DNA of 38,092 bases from a virus, in the IMG/VR virus record IMGVR_UViG_3300020578_000204, positions 1 through 38,092 of that record. The stretch is one strand, 5' to 3'. Shown here one piece after another: positions 1-8,073 of the stretch. The number at the start of each line of letters is the position of its first letter. Position 1 is the stretch's first letter. Both the position numbers and the translations under genes were made by a program. Below the pieces are notes generated by a model. The model was not told the origin of the DNA. It saw only the letters and a list, made by a program, of their open reading frames with translations, and searched no databases.

Positions 1-190
1 TACTGCAGGCGCATCGGGAACTTTTACTCTTGGTCTTGGTGGAACTAATCTTGCAACCACTGTAACCGTTGGTGCATACGATTCAACAGTAATTGATTTG
101 AAGCAAGCACTGACAGCAACTCAAACCATCACTGGTGGAGCATCTGCAACAAGCATTAACTTTCATATTGCAGGCGTGGAAATAGCATAA
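1..190 (+). CDS. C-terminal end of a tail fibre-like protein (5' part outside, or at the other end of the window)
   Basis: An open frame enters at the left edge (codons start at base 2) and stops with TAA at 188-190. It encodes about 62 residues rich in Thr, Gly and Ala, ending in AGVEIA, the composition of a beta-rich fibre tip. The TAA overlaps the ATG of the next gene by one base (TAATG). The open gene at the right edge (37350 onward) leaves two bases of an unfinished codon that base 1 would complete, so the two pieces are in frame if the ends are joined. That would give one 310-residue fibre protein. The frame match is seen; the joining is inferred. Confidence 0.7.
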   Translation, partial: TAGASGTFTLGLGGTNLATTVTVGAYDSTVIDLKQALTATQTITGGASATSINFHIAGVEIA

Positions 191-2022
191 TGACTCCAGT
201 ATACAAACTAAGCAATGCTGGCGGTTTTACCAGTAAACAAAAATATACTTCAATGTTGGCGGGTAATACTGCATATCAAGACGCTGTAGTAGTTCAATAT
301 CTAGTTGTTGCTGGGGGTGGTGGCGCAGGCGGTGGTAGCGGTGGATATGGACCAGGTGGTGGCGGAGGTGCTGGTGGGTATCGTAATTCTGTTACTGGTG
401 AAACTACTGGCGGTGGAGGTTCTGCTGAATCTGCGCTAACAATGTCACTAAATACATCTTTTACAGTTACAGTTGGTGGCGGTGGTGCTGGAGCAGCCGC
501 AGCAGGAAATGCTTCTGCTGGAACAAATGGTAGTGATTCATCCATTAGCGGAACTGGAATAACAACACTTACCTCTACTGGCGGTGGAGGAGGTGGAGGA
601 CCAAGTAATTCATCATCAAGTGCTGCTAAAACTGGTGGCTCAGGTGGTGGAGGTGGTTCTAATTCAACTGCTGGTACTACTGGTGGTGGAGTATCATCTC
701 CAACACAGGGTAAGGCTGGTGGAAATGGTTCAGGCGTAAATTCAGGCGGCGGCGGTGGCGCTAGCGCTGTTGGTGGAAACGCATTTGATGGTGGCGGAAA
801 CTACCACAATCGCTATGGTGGTCCTGGAGGTAACGGTCTTTCATCTTCTATTACTGGTTCTGCTGTAACTCGTGGTGGTGGCGGTGCTGGAGAAAAGAAT
901 GAAAATAGTTCTACTGCAACTGTTGGCGGCTCAGGCGGTGGTGGTAACGGAGGAACTTCCTCAACAAGTTACGCTGGAAGCAACGGCACTACAAACACAG
1001 GCGGTGGTGGCGGTGGAGGTGGTAACGCAGGTTCAGGTGGGACAGGCGGTACAGGCGGCTCAGGTGTTGTCATCACTCGTTATTTAGGTTTACAACAAGC
1101 ATCTGGTGGAACAATTACATCTTCTGGTGGTTACACAATTCATACATTCAATTCTTCAGGAACATTTCAAACTTGGATTTCAGGTCAAAAGGCAGATGGT
1201 GGAACTGTTACATCTAGTGGTGGATTTATTATTCACACTTTTACATCATCAGGAACATTTACGCCTACAGCAAACTTAACTGCTGACTATCTTGTAGTCG
1301 CTGGTGGTGGTCCAGGTGGTCTTACTTATGGAGCAGGTGGTGGTGCTGGCGGTTTGCGTTGCACAGTTACAGGAACTGGGGGTGGCGGTTCTTTAGAATC
1401 TGCTTTATCACTTACAGCATCTACTGCTTACACAGTTACAGTAGGCGGCGGTGGAGCGAGAAGTACGGCAAAAGCAACGCTAGGAACTAATGGAAGCAAC
1501 TCATCTATATCTGGTTCAGGAATTACAACAGTAACTTCCACTGGCGGTGGTGCGGGTGCCAACGGTTCCGATAGTCCTATTGGAGCAACTGGTGGCTCTG
1601 GTGGTGGTAGCGCTTTTGGAAACAACGGTGCGGCTGGAACGGCTAACCAAGGCTATGCTGGTGGTAATAGTTCCTCTTCAGCGCCAAATTACGGAACAGG
1701 CGGCGGTGGCGGAGCAAACTCTGTGGGCGCTAATGGAACAAGCACCACTGGTGGTAATGGTGGTAGTGGTGTTACAACTTCCATCTCAGGTTCATCTGTT
1801 ACTTACGCTGGTGGTGGCGGTGGTGGTGTTTATGGCACTGGTGGAACTGCTGGAAACGGTGGCACGGGTGGCGGTGGTAATGCTGGCGCAACTTCTGGTA
1901 CTGCGGGTACCGCTGGTACTGCCAATACAGGCGGTGGCGGTGGCGGTGGGACTGGTGGACAAGATGCAACTTATGGCGGCAACGGTGGCTCAGGAATCGT
2001 AATAGTTAGATATGCCGCATAA
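190..2022 (+). CDS. Glycine-rich tail adhesin-like protein, duplicated domain
   Basis: 610 residues, very rich in Gly, Ser, Thr and Ala. After a short N-terminal stretch (about 1-35) comes a YLVVAGGGG-type glycine-rich domain (about 36-300), a linker carrying two copies of a GGTxTSSGGxxIHTFxSSGTF module (about 303-362), and a second YLVVAGGG glycine-rich domain (about 367-610) ending in SGIVIVRYA. The two large domains share TVTVGGGGA, NGSxSSISGxGITT and TSTGGG segments, so the gene arose by internal duplication. Such domains are known from phage receptor-binding or tail-tip proteins, where polyglycine helices pack together and exposed loops bind the host surface. The position after the fibre gene and before other tail and lysis genes fits a distal virion adhesin. 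The receptor cannot be read from sequence. Confidence 0.8.
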   Translation: MTPVYKLSNAGGFTSKQKYTSMLAGNTAYQDAVVVQYLVVAGGGGAGGGSGGYGPGGGGGAGGYRNSVTGETTGGGGSAESALTMSLNTSFTVTVGGGGAGAAAAGNASAGTNGSDSSISGTGITTLTSTGGGGGGGPSNSSSSAAKTGGSGGGGGSNSTAGTTGGGVSSPTQGKAGGNGSGVNSGGGGGASAVGGNAFDGGGNYHNRYGGPGGNGLSSSITGSAVTRGGGGAGEKNENSSTATVGGSGGGGNGGTSSTSYAGSNGTTNTGGGGGGGGNAGSGGTGGTGGSGVVITRYLGLQQASGGTITSSGGYTIHTFNSSGTFQTWISGQKADGGTVTSSGGFIIHTFTSSGTFTPTANLTADYLVVAGGGPGGLTYGAGGGAGGLRCTVTGTGGGGSLESALSLTASTAYTVTVGGGGARSTAKATLGTNGSNSSISGSGITTVTSTGGGAGANGSDSPIGATGGSGGGSAFGNNGAAGTANQGYAGGNSSSSAPNYGTGGGGGANSVGANGTSTTGGNGGSGVTTSISGSSVTYAGGGGGGVYGTGGTAGNGGTGGGGNAGATSGTAGTAGTANTGGGGGGGTGGQDATYGGNGGSGIVIVRYAA

Positions 2023-2036
2023 TCTCAAGGAGAAAA

Positions 2037-2234
2037 ATGGCTAAGAACAAAGATGAAGGCAATTTACCTACACACGCATATACCTATGAAATAAAGATGG
2101 TGGTTCAGATTCTTGCTGAAGATGAAAAATCTGCAAGAGAAAGATTGGATAATCAAGGTGGCTATGTTACCTCAAGAGAAGTAAAACTAAAGGACTCAGT
2201 TGCATTGTTCAACGGAAAAGAAAAGGAAAAATAA
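2037..2234 (+). CDS. Small conserved-looking phage protein, unknown function
   Basis: 65 residues, charged, with a central DEKSARERLDNQGGYV segment that looks like a small alpha/beta fold. A good ribosome-binding site (AAGGAG) lies 6 bases before the ATG. The stop overlaps the next ATG (TAATG), so the two are probably translated together. It sits between the glycine-rich adhesin and another small tail-region protein. I do not recognise a function. A minor virion protein or an adhesin assembly helper are possible by position only. Confidence 0.7.
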   Translation: MAKNKDEGNLPTHAYTYEIKMVVQILAEDEKSARERLDNQGGYVTSREVKLKDSVALFNGKEKEK

Positions 2235-2581
2235 TGGCACATTTTGCAGAAATTGGAAGTGACAACACAGTACTCCGTGTCATTGTTGCTGATACCAAAG
2301 AATGGTGTGAGAACAATCTAGGCGGAACTTGGGTTCAGACTTCCTATAACACACACGGCGGAGTCAATAACCGCGTGGGTGGAGAAGCATTGCGTAAAAA
2401 CTACGCAGGTATTGGATACCACTATGACGGAGTTGGTTTCTATACACCACAACCATTCCCATCTTGGATTAAGAACGCAAACACTTATTTATGGGAAGCA
2501 CCTACACCTATGCCTACTGATGACAAGCAATACAGTTGGGACGAATCAACACTATCTTGGATTGAGATTGCCGCGCTGTAA
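2234..2581 (+). CDS. Conserved small tail-region protein (MAHFAxI... family)
   Basis: 115 residues. It begins MAHFAEIGSDNTVLRVIVAD and contains SYNTHGG, RKNYAGIGYHYD and PYPSW-like (PFPSWI) motifs, then LWEAPTPMP and an end with YSWDESTLSWIEI. This pattern recurs in many cyanophage, pelagiphage and freshwater phage genomes next to tail fibre genes. The family has no settled function. Position after the adhesin suggests a virion component or a fibre-associated protein. The ATG overlaps the stop of the previous gene by one base. Confidence 0.8.
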   Translation: MAHFAEIGSDNTVLRVIVADTKEWCENNLGGTWVQTSYNTHGGVNNRVGGEALRKNYAGIGYHYDGVGFYTPQPFPSWIKNANTYLWEAPTPMPTDDKQYSWDESTLSWIEIAAL

Positions 2582-2600
2582 GTAGATAGATAGGGGACAG

Positions 2601-2702
2601 ATGAGTTTAACTTCTGACATATTTCCTATTTTTAAAGACATAGATGACCATATTGACACAGCAGAAACATTAGTATTTAAGGAGCAACATGGCAGGCAGT
2701 AG
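2601..2702 (+). CDS. Possible 33-residue protein
   Basis: A short frame starting MSLTSDIFPIFKDIDDHID, acidic and probably helical, preceded by GGGGACAG at a reasonable distance from the ATG. It fills most of the gap between 2581 and 2689 and overlaps the start of the next gene by 14 bases, which is typical of this tightly packed operon. No family is recognised. It could be a chance frame. Confidence 0.4.
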   Translation: MSLTSDIFPIFKDIDDHIDTAETLVFKEQHGRQ

Positions 2703-4659
2703 ACCACCCGATATATCTGAACGCGTAATCATTGACTTATCGGGCCGCATTTCTACATACTTTGACCCAACTACCTATAAATATGATGTTGCTATCGGTG
2801 GCATGCCTTTTATCTATGCCGTTACCGATAACACTCCTTACCGAAGGCAGACTGCAGAATTTCGTACTCAGCGCGTGGACCAACTTCGTGACCCTGGTGA
2901 GCAATCGCTTTCTGGTTCTGGTTACTGGATTCGTTCTCAATCATCCTTTCATCTTGGTGCAGGTGCCCTTTATCAAGAGCCAATCATTGGAACATTAGAA
3001 GAGGCACGCTTTCGTTTTTATGATTCAATAGGTATTAATCCTTGGACCCCTGGACAAATATCTTTGTTACGCAGAACATTTTTGCAAGAAGCAGCAACGG
3101 GAGATAGTCGTGTTTTTAATACAGTAATTGATAATGTTGAATATCTAATTTTAGTTAAATACTCATCTACTGAGGCTGCTCGTGTAGTTCGCATTAGAGT
3201 AAGCGATTTAACAGAAACTACAATATTAACTAATGTTGACATTACTGAAAATATTATTGCCGTAACCATGGGCGGTAATGACCTAATGATGGTTACCCCT
3301 ACTAAAATTAAACGCTATTCTTTTGATGCAACTTCTCCTGCAATACATCAAGACTATGCAATTAACACTGCCAATGCAGTACATGGAACTATTGGATATG
3401 TTAAAAATCGTTTTATATTTGCTTACCACGATACAAACAAAAATACATTTGTTTATGAATTAAACAAAAACACTGGCGCATCTATAAATTTAAGCACTCT
3501 TACCGCAATCAATGGCAGCACTACACTTCCTACTGCATACACTTTTAGGGCAGTTGCCGAGTCGGGTGCAGCAATTTATGTAGGCGGATTTTCTGGTAAT
3601 CAAGGCAGTGTATTTAAAATAACTGTTGCTAATGACGGAGCGTTAAATACAATGACCACCGTTATTTCGCTTCCTAATGATGAGCAGATTACTGGATTAC
3701 TTGGTTACTTAGGAACCTATGTAATCCTTGGCACTAGCCAAGGCTTGCGTGTTGCTATTGCTAATGAGGTCGGCGATTTGTCCTATGGACCGCTTGTATT
3801 TAAAACCTCACTTGGCGTATTTAAAATGAGCGCTACGGGTTCATACATATACGCTGGAGTTGATTCTGGTATTGATGGTTATTCTGGAATTTACCGAGTT
3901 GATTTAGGACAACCTTTGCAAAATGGTGGTTATGCTTATGCAACCGATGTTTATGCCGAAAGCACTACGGGTAAAGTAGAGGGAGTAGCACTCACTAATA
4001 CTGGGCGCGTAGCCTTCTGTGTTAATGGTGATGGTTTGTATATTGAACACGATACAGAATTAGTTGAATCAGGTGAATTAACAACAGGCATTATTCGCTA
4101 TGAAACTCTTGAAAACAAAGCATGGAAGCGTATAAAAATACGCACTGAAGGAACACTGGAAGGTGATGTTGATATTTTTCGTGTTGAAGATGGAGTAGAT
4201 TCAGCCTTTCGCACCATAGTACAAGGAAATACAGAGGATTATGACTATGATTTATCATCCGTTTATGAAGATATTAGTGTTTCAGCACAATTTAAGTTCC
4301 GCCTCAATCGTAACGATACGACTGCCACAACTGGCGCTGTTATTTATGGTTACTCCGTTAAGGCTTTGCCTACTCCTACCCGTGCTCGTATTATTCAGTA
4401 TCCTGTCTTTTGTTTTGACTCTGAGCGTGACCGCCATAAAAACCTTATGGGCTTCCAAGGTTATGCTCTCGGCAGGCTCCAATTATTAGAACAACTTGAA
4501 GCACAAGGCAAAACAATTATTATTCAAGATTTTACTGCCGATGGAGAACCAACGGAAGCAGTGATTGAGCAAATAAATTTCACCCGCACAAGTCCACCAA
4601 ACGGTAACTTCTCAGGCTATGGCGGAATTATTCAAGTCACTGCTCGTACTGTCATTTAA
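2689..4659 (+). CDS. Large tail protein, probable beta-propeller-like, unknown exact role
   Basis: 656 residues with an AAGGAG site 6 bases before the ATG. The N-terminus (SERVIIDLSGRISTYFDP) is followed by mostly beta-strand sequence. Between about 150 and 460 there are repeated blade-like segments, for example AIYVGGFSGNQGSVFKI, YIYAGVDSGIDGYSGIYRV and RVAFCVNGDGLYIEHD, as in propeller or hub-like tail proteins. The C-terminal part has DRHKNLMGFQGYALGRLQLL and ends with NFTRTSPPNGNFSGYGG and a short beta segment. Position between adhesin and lysis genes supports a tail role (hub, nozzle or fibre attachment). No enzymatic motif is seen. Confidence 0.7.
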   Translation: MAGSRPPDISERVIIDLSGRISTYFDPTTYKYDVAIGGMPFIYAVTDNTPYRRQTAEFRTQRVDQLRDPGEQSLSGSGYWIRSQSSFHLGAGALYQEPIIGTLEEARFRFYDSIGINPWTPGQISLLRRTFLQEAATGDSRVFNTVIDNVEYLILVKYSSTEAARVVRIRVSDLTETTILTNVDITENIIAVTMGGNDLMMVTPTKIKRYSFDATSPAIHQDYAINTANAVHGTIGYVKNRFIFAYHDTNKNTFVYELNKNTGASINLSTLTAINGSTTLPTAYTFRAVAESGAAIYVGGFSGNQGSVFKITVANDGALNTMTTVISLPNDEQITGLLGYLGTYVILGTSQGLRVAIANEVGDLSYGPLVFKTSLGVFKMSATGSYIYAGVDSGIDGYSGIYRVDLGQPLQNGGYAYATDVYAESTTGKVEGVALTNTGRVAFCVNGDGLYIEHDTELVESGELTTGIIRYETLENKAWKRIKIRTEGTLEGDVDIFRVEDGVDSAFRTIVQGNTEDYDYDLSSVYEDISVSAQFKFRLNRNDTTATTGAVIYGYSVKALPTPTRARIIQYPVFCFDSERDRHKNLMGFQGYALGRLQLLEQLEAQGKTIIIQDFTADGEPTEAVIEQINFTRTSPPNGNFSGYGGIIQVTARTVI

Positions 4660-4675
4660 ACAAAAGGATATAAAC

Positions 4676-4879
4676 ATGACACCCACTGAATGGGCTGGAT
4701 TAATCGTAGCCGTAATAACAATAATCGCTGGTTTTGCTGGCGCTGTGCGCTGGTTAGTCAAGCATTACTTATATGAACTACGCCCTAATGGTGGCTCTAG
4801 TCTGAAAGATAAGATTGATTTACTGGAAGAGAAGGTTGAACTGTTGACCGAGTTAATTAAAGAAGCACTGAGAAAGTAA
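4676..4879 (+). CDS. Single-span membrane protein with coiled coil (lysis cassette)
   Basis: 67 residues: MTPTEWAGLIVAVITIIAGF begins a transmembrane helix spanning about residues 6-30. A basic/aromatic stretch follows, then SLKDKIDLLEEKVELLTELI, a heptad-like coiled coil. The AAAGGA site 6 bases before ATG 4676 decides this start; a longer upstream frame would run inside the previous gene. Proteins of this design are common in actinophage lysis cassettes beside the endolysin, annotated as membrane protein or second holin. Here it is followed 3 bases later by the endolysin gene. It may be a holin/antiholin partner of the 5414-5599 product. Confidence 0.8.
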   Translation: MTPTEWAGLIVAVITIIAGFAGAVRWLVKHYLYELRPNGGSSLKDKIDLLEEKVELLTELIKEALRK

Positions 4880-4882
4880 CTA

Positions 4883-5413
4883 ATGACTAAACCAAAAGTT
4901 GCAAAGTCTGCCAGCCCTGCTGCATTGTCCATGCTTCGCCAGGCGACTGCTCTTGCTCCTTTACGCAAGAAAGCATCAGACGGTTTACTTCCCTCCACCG
5001 CACATTTGGCGCTAAGTCCTAACTCAGACCACAACACAGGTCTTGCGGTAGATTTAACTCATGACCCAAAAAATGGTATTGACTGTTCAGATATTTTTCA
5101 ACGCCTTAAAGAAGATAACCGAGTTAGTTATCTAATATTCAATGGTAAGATTTGGTCACGCCAAAATGCAAAGCAGGGTGACCGAAAGTATACGGGTCAA
5201 AATCCGCATACCAAACACCTCCATGTTTCTATCAGACCTGAGTACGCTGGCGATACCAGTCCTTGGTTTTGGTGGAAAAATCAACCAAGCCTAGCCAAGC
5301 AAATGTTGGCAGAAGCCATCGGTTCAGCACCTAAGAAAAAGCCTGCTAAGGCTGAAATATTGGTATGCACTTGTTGCAAGGTACATGGTTTGGCAAACAA
5401 GAAAGGTAAATAA
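4883..5413 (+). CDS. Endolysin, M15-type D-Ala-D-Ala peptidase-like
   Basis: 176 residues. The peptidase core shows SDHNTGLAVDLTHDP (H50 and D57 match the SxHxxGxAxD metal-binding motif of the VanY/M15 superfamily) and PHTKHLHVSI (the HLH at 112-114 supplies the last metal ligand). It should be a zinc enzyme cutting peptide crosslinks in host peptidoglycan at lysis. Aromatic WFWWKNQ follows the core. The C-terminus (about 150-176) is lysine-rich with a CTCC cluster, perhaps a small wall- or metal-binding tail. It has no signal peptide, so it needs a holin. It lies between a membrane protein and a holin, the usual lysis cassette. Confidence 0.9.
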   Translation: MTKPKVAKSASPAALSMLRQATALAPLRKKASDGLLPSTAHLALSPNSDHNTGLAVDLTHDPKNGIDCSDIFQRLKEDNRVSYLIFNGKIWSRQNAKQGDRKYTGQNPHTKHLHVSIRPEYAGDTSPWFWWKNQPSLAKQMLAEAIGSAPKKKPAKAEILVCTCCKVHGLANKKGK

Positions 5414-5599
5414 ATGCTGGAACAACTAAAGCAAGTATCGCTAACTTGGTTCCGTGCTGCAGCATCTGCTGCAATCGCACTCTACCTCGCTGGTGAAACA
5501 GACATTAAAACACTAGGAGTGGCTGCCCTTGCGGGTTTCCTTGGCCCTGTGTTGAAATGGTTGGACCCATCGGCTACCGAATTTGGTAGAGTAAAATAA
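5414..5599 (+). CDS. Holin
   Basis: 61 residues starting directly after the endolysin stop. Residues about 9-28 form one hydrophobic segment (WFRAAASAAIALYLAGE), and VAALAGFLGPVLKWLDP (about 36-52) forms a second. The TLGVAALAGFLGPVLKWLDP stretch is characteristic of a holin family common in actinophages. It would form lesions in the cytoplasmic membrane to release the M15 endolysin. It is the last gene before a strong terminator, closing the late operon. Confidence 0.88.
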   Translation: MLEQLKQVSLTWFRAAASAAIALYLAGETDIKTLGVAALAGFLGPVLKWLDPSATEFGRVK

Positions 5600-5616
5600 C
5601 TTAATACTGTTTAAAC

Positions 5617-5667
5617 AAAAAGACCCCCGCCGTCAAGAAATATCTTGATGAGCGGGGGCTTTTTTTA
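5617..5667. terminator. Strong bidirectional Rho-independent terminator of the late operon
   Basis: A long stem pairs AAAAAG-A-CCCCCGC with GCGGGGG-C-TTTTTT. An inner TCAAGA/TCTTGA stem extends the hairpin. The A-run on one side and T-run on the other let it work in both directions, ending the rightward lysis genes and the leftward 5713-5928 gene. A GTTTAAAC palindrome (5609-5616) abuts it. Confidence 0.93.
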
Positions 5668-5712
5668 TTTATCTTTTAGTAGAAAGACCCTAAAATAATT
5701 TCCCCAATTACT

Positions 5713-5928
5713 TCAAGGCGTGCCAACAATATCAATTGGCGTAGGTGCTGTCAATTTTGCCCCGCATAATCCGCACTCTGCTTCAGTAAACCAAAGCACA
5801 ATTTCCCCATCCTCAAAGATGCACGCGACTTTAATTATCTGAGAACCACAGGGACATACATGGGTTGGAATACCGCTATAATCATGCTTAACAAAGCCCT
5901 GCTTCTGTTTACGCCTTAGCAAGAACAT
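5713..5928 (-). CDS. Small zinc-ribbon protein (THVCPCGS... TAPTP family)
   Basis: 71 residues. Cys25 and Cys27 (THVCPCGS) and Cys52 and Cys55 (ECGLCGAKLTAPTP) form a likely zinc ribbon around a beta hairpin (FEDGEIVLWF). Similar short proteins with the TAPTP ending are frequent in aquatic phages and have no assigned role. It is the only leftward gene between the late terminator and the early operon, transcribed away from the exonuclease gene. Its ATG lies inside the left arm of a 10-bp inverted repeat (5927-5936), so its expression may be controlled from that site. A GGGA site lies 7 bases upstream. Confidence 0.8.
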   Translation of the reverse strand: MFLLRRKQKQGFVKHDYSGIPTHVCPCGSQIIKVACIFEDGEIVLWFTEAECGLCGAKLTAPTPIDIVGTP

Positions 5929-5987
5929 ACACTTATCCCGTTCTGCACGAACAGGAGTATAATGATTTTTAAATTACATAAGTGTAT
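5927..5987. promoter_or_regulatory. Perfect 10-bp inverted repeat flanking a TATAAT box: probable divergent operator
   Basis: ATACACTTAT at 5927-5936 and its exact reverse complement ATAAGTGTAT at 5978-5987 are 41 bases apart, between two divergent genes. A consensus -10 box lies between them. The arrangement suggests a dimeric regulator or looping, but no regulator is identified. Confidence 0.45.
5958..5963 (+). promoter_or_regulatory. Candidate -10 box (TATAAT) for the early rightward operon
   Basis: A perfect TATAAT stands 90 bases before the exonuclease ATG. No good -35 is visible 16-18 bases upstream (ATCCCG), but a GTTC-n5-GAAC dyad (TGCAC spacer) overlaps that position, so the promoter may need an activator or phage-specific factor. 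Confidence 0.4.
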
Positions 5988-6053
5988 TTCTTTCGGCGTG
6001 TCGCTGAATAGAGGAGTGAGGTGCATATACAATCATTTGTGAAAAGGAGAAAT

Positions 6054-6896
6054 ATGACACTTGAAGAAAAGACTGGGAAAGGCTATATCTCGCACAGTGC
6101 CATGAGCACATGGCTAAATTGTGGCTGGTCATATTACCTGACCCGAATACAGAAAGTGGCTGAAAACCCATCCTATTGGCTTATAGGTGGCAAATCTCTA
6201 CATGAAGCAACAGAAATATACGACACAATTCCACCCCTTCAAGGCGACTTTAATCCTACTGCAGTATTTACTGCGCGATGGGAGGAAAATTATCGCCTTG
6301 CTGACAACGGCATGCCGTTCCGTGCTGGTGGCAGGGCTACTAAAGCGTATCCAAATAAGGAGGATGCTCAGTGGTGGCTAGACAATGGACCCAAGATGGT
6401 GGACTTTTGGATTCAGTTCCGACAAGATAGTGGGTACAAGCCATATCAACTATCAGGTGGTGAGTTTGCTATTGAAACTGAACTTAATGTAGAAATCGGC
6501 GGTATATTAATGAAAGGATTTTTGGACCGACTTATGGTTTCACCTACTGGTGAACTGCTTGTCGTGGACATAAAGACTTCTAGTAAGCCACCTGTTACCT
6601 ATACACAACTAGGCACATACGCGATTATGTGCGAAAAAACTATGGGTGTGCGCCCTGTTAAGGGTGCTTACTTCATGGCTCGTACTGGTGAATTGACTGA
6701 GCCAGTAGACTTAACACACTACACTGAAAAGCGTTTGGCCTCACAGGTTAAAGGCTTTAAGATTGCCGTTGACAACAACATATTTATACCGCAACCAGGA
6801 TTTATGTGCGGTACATGTTCTGTTAATCATGCTTGTTATGCAGTAAATGGTCCCGAATCACACAAATACCCCGAACTAGGAGATACAGATGAGTGA
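6054..6896 (+). CDS. PD-(D/E)XK exonuclease, Cas4/RecB-like, with Fe-S cysteines
   Basis: 280 residues from ATG 6054, chosen for the AAAGGAG site 6 bases upstream; an in-frame ATG at 6021 lacks one. The nuclease signature is GFLDRL (D158), then LLVVDIKT (D172, K174) and a QLGTYA motif (Q185) as in RecB-family nucleases. Cys23 (TWLNCGW) plus Cys252, Cys255 and Cys261 (CGTCSVNHAC) match the split four-cysteine 4Fe-4S cluster of Cas4/AddB-type enzymes. It probably resects DNA ends for phage recombination or replication. It is the first gene of the early operon and overlaps the next gene by 8 bases, so the two products probably work together. Confidence 0.87.
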   Translation: MTLEEKTGKGYISHSAMSTWLNCGWSYYLTRIQKVAENPSYWLIGGKSLHEATEIYDTIPPLQGDFNPTAVFTARWEENYRLADNGMPFRAGGRATKAYPNKEDAQWWLDNGPKMVDFWIQFRQDSGYKPYQLSGGEFAIETELNVEIGGILMKGFLDRLMVSPTGELLVVDIKTSSKPPVTYTQLGTYAIMCEKTMGVRPVKGAYFMARTGELTEPVDLTHYTEKRLASQVKGFKIAVDNNIFIPQPGFMCGTCSVNHACYAVNGPESHKYPELGDTDE

Positions 6897-7290
6897 CAAC
6901 TCACCAATTCAAATTAATTTTAAGACCAAAAAAGATGGCATGTTAATTAACCTTCGTGCCCAAGATGGTGCTGAACTTGATTTATTGCTTGACCAACTTA
7001 CACAACGCATTGCTGCGTTAGTTGACCTTGAAAAAACCGTTGAAGGTATGGCAGTTGTCAAGGATGCTTTCCCAAATTCAGTACCAATACAAGGTACAAC
7101 TGCTGCACCGCGCCCAGTGCAAACAGCCCCGTCTACAACCGCACCCTCCTGTGTGGGTGGAGCATGTAATGGGGCACCAATGCGCTTTGTGCCAGCAGGC
7201 ATCGCCAAGGCAACTGGTCGCCCATACAAAGCGTTTTACGCATGTCCACTTCCACAGGGTCAGGCTTGCACACACAAGGTTACCGTGTAA
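6889..7290 (+). CDS. Zinc-ribbon protein, probable exonuclease partner
   Basis: 133 residues. The N-terminal half (about 1-60) looks helical with a small beta start (PIQINFKTKKDGMLINLRAQ). A Pro/Thr/Ala linker follows (about 65-86), then a C-terminal ribbon with CVGGAC and CPLPQGQAC, four cysteines around a GRPYKAFYACP core. The ribbon resembles DNA-binding zinc ribbons. Translation is coupled to the exonuclease (8-base overlap). By context it may bind single-stranded DNA or load the nuclease. That role is inferred, not shown by a known family. Confidence 0.7.
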   Translation: MSDNSPIQINFKTKKDGMLINLRAQDGAELDLLLDQLTQRIAALVDLEKTVEGMAVVKDAFPNSVPIQGTTAAPRPVQTAPSTTAPSCVGGACNGAPMRFVPAGIAKATGRPYKAFYACPLPQGQACTHKVTV

Positions 7291-7293
7291 TTC

Positions 7294-8073
7294 ATGCGCC
7301 TTCTTTCTCGCGCAATCAGGACTGTATCAGTAGGGGGTGCCACGCTTCCAACGGTGTGGCGCTCACTACTTGAGCAGCAGATAGCGTTTAGACGAGGCGA
7401 AGTGAGCATGATTGCTGGTCCTCCAGGGGCTGGTAAATCAACACTTGCTCTTTCGCTTGCGGTGCATGTGCAGGTATCAACTCTGTATATTTCTGCAGAT
7501 ACACATTCTCACACTATGAGTTTGCGTTTACTTGCAATGTTAACTGGCAGAGCACAAGCGGAAGTTGAACCAATGATGGAAGCAGATAGGGAATGGGCAG
7601 CGCAAATGCTTAAGCCTGCTGACCACATCATGTGGGAGTTTGATTCAGCACCTACACTTAAAGATATTGAGGATGCAATCCTTGCATCCCGCGAGCGACT
7701 TGGTAAAGATGTTGAACTTATTGTGCTTGATAATGCTGTAGATGTAACTCTTGATGGGCAAGACGAGTGGGGCGGATTACGCACTCTCATGCGTGAACTT
7801 AAATGGTGGGCAAGAGATACTGGCGCTGCTGTTGTTGTTTGCCACCATACGAGTGAAGGCGTTAACGGTAATCCCTGTCCCCCGCGCTCTGCACTGCATG
7901 GAAAAATTGCTCAGACTCCATCATTAATACTTACAGTTCATGGACAACTTGCATCAATGGGTATCTGTGCTGTAAAAAACCGATATGGTCCAGCCGATGC
8001 TAGTGGCACAACACCAGTGTGGCTTGCTTATGACCCCGCAAGTATGCAAATTAAAGATTTGGTGACACCATGA
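7294..8073 (+). CDS. RecA/DnaB-type ATPase (RepA-like replicative helicase or recombinase)
   Basis: 259 residues. Walker A is GPPGAGKST (42-50). Walker B is ELIVLDNA (D146 ends the hydrophobic strand). VVVCHHTSEG (about 181-190) and the HGKIAQTPSLILTV segment fit the RecA-fold core of hexameric AAA-type helicases seen in actinophages. No N-terminal DnaG-interaction domain is visible, so it is shorter than DnaB and closer to RepA-like single-domain ATPases. A nearby exonuclease, primase and resolvase place it in DNA replication/recombination. There is no clear ribosome-binding site before ATG 7294; translation may follow from the gene ending 3 bases upstream. Confidence 0.8.
   Translation: MRLLSRAIRTVSVGGATLPTVWRSLLEQQIAFRRGEVSMIAGPPGAGKSTLALSLAVHVQVSTLYISADTHSHTMSLRLLAMLTGRAQAEVEPMMEADREWAAQMLKPADHIMWEFDSAPTLKDIEDAILASRERLGKDVELIVLDNAVDVTLDGQDEWGGLRTLMRELKWWARDTGAAVVVCHHTSEGVNGNPCPPRSALHGKIAQTPSLILTVHGQLASMGICAVKNRYGPADASGTTPVWLAYDPASMQIKDLVTP

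Noticed and set aside
294-545. Proline-rich frame on the minus strand
   Set aside because: It is the complement of the GGT/GGC glycine codons of the adhesin gene; no ribosome-binding site and the plus frame explains the sequence.
1547-2002. Long second plus-strand frame rich in V, L and A
   Set aside because: It is the glycine-rich repeat read one base over; repetitive composition keeps frames open.
4619-4675. 5' extension of the membrane protein gene
   Set aside because: The bases code for the end of the 656-residue tail protein; AAAGGA before ATG 4676 marks the start.
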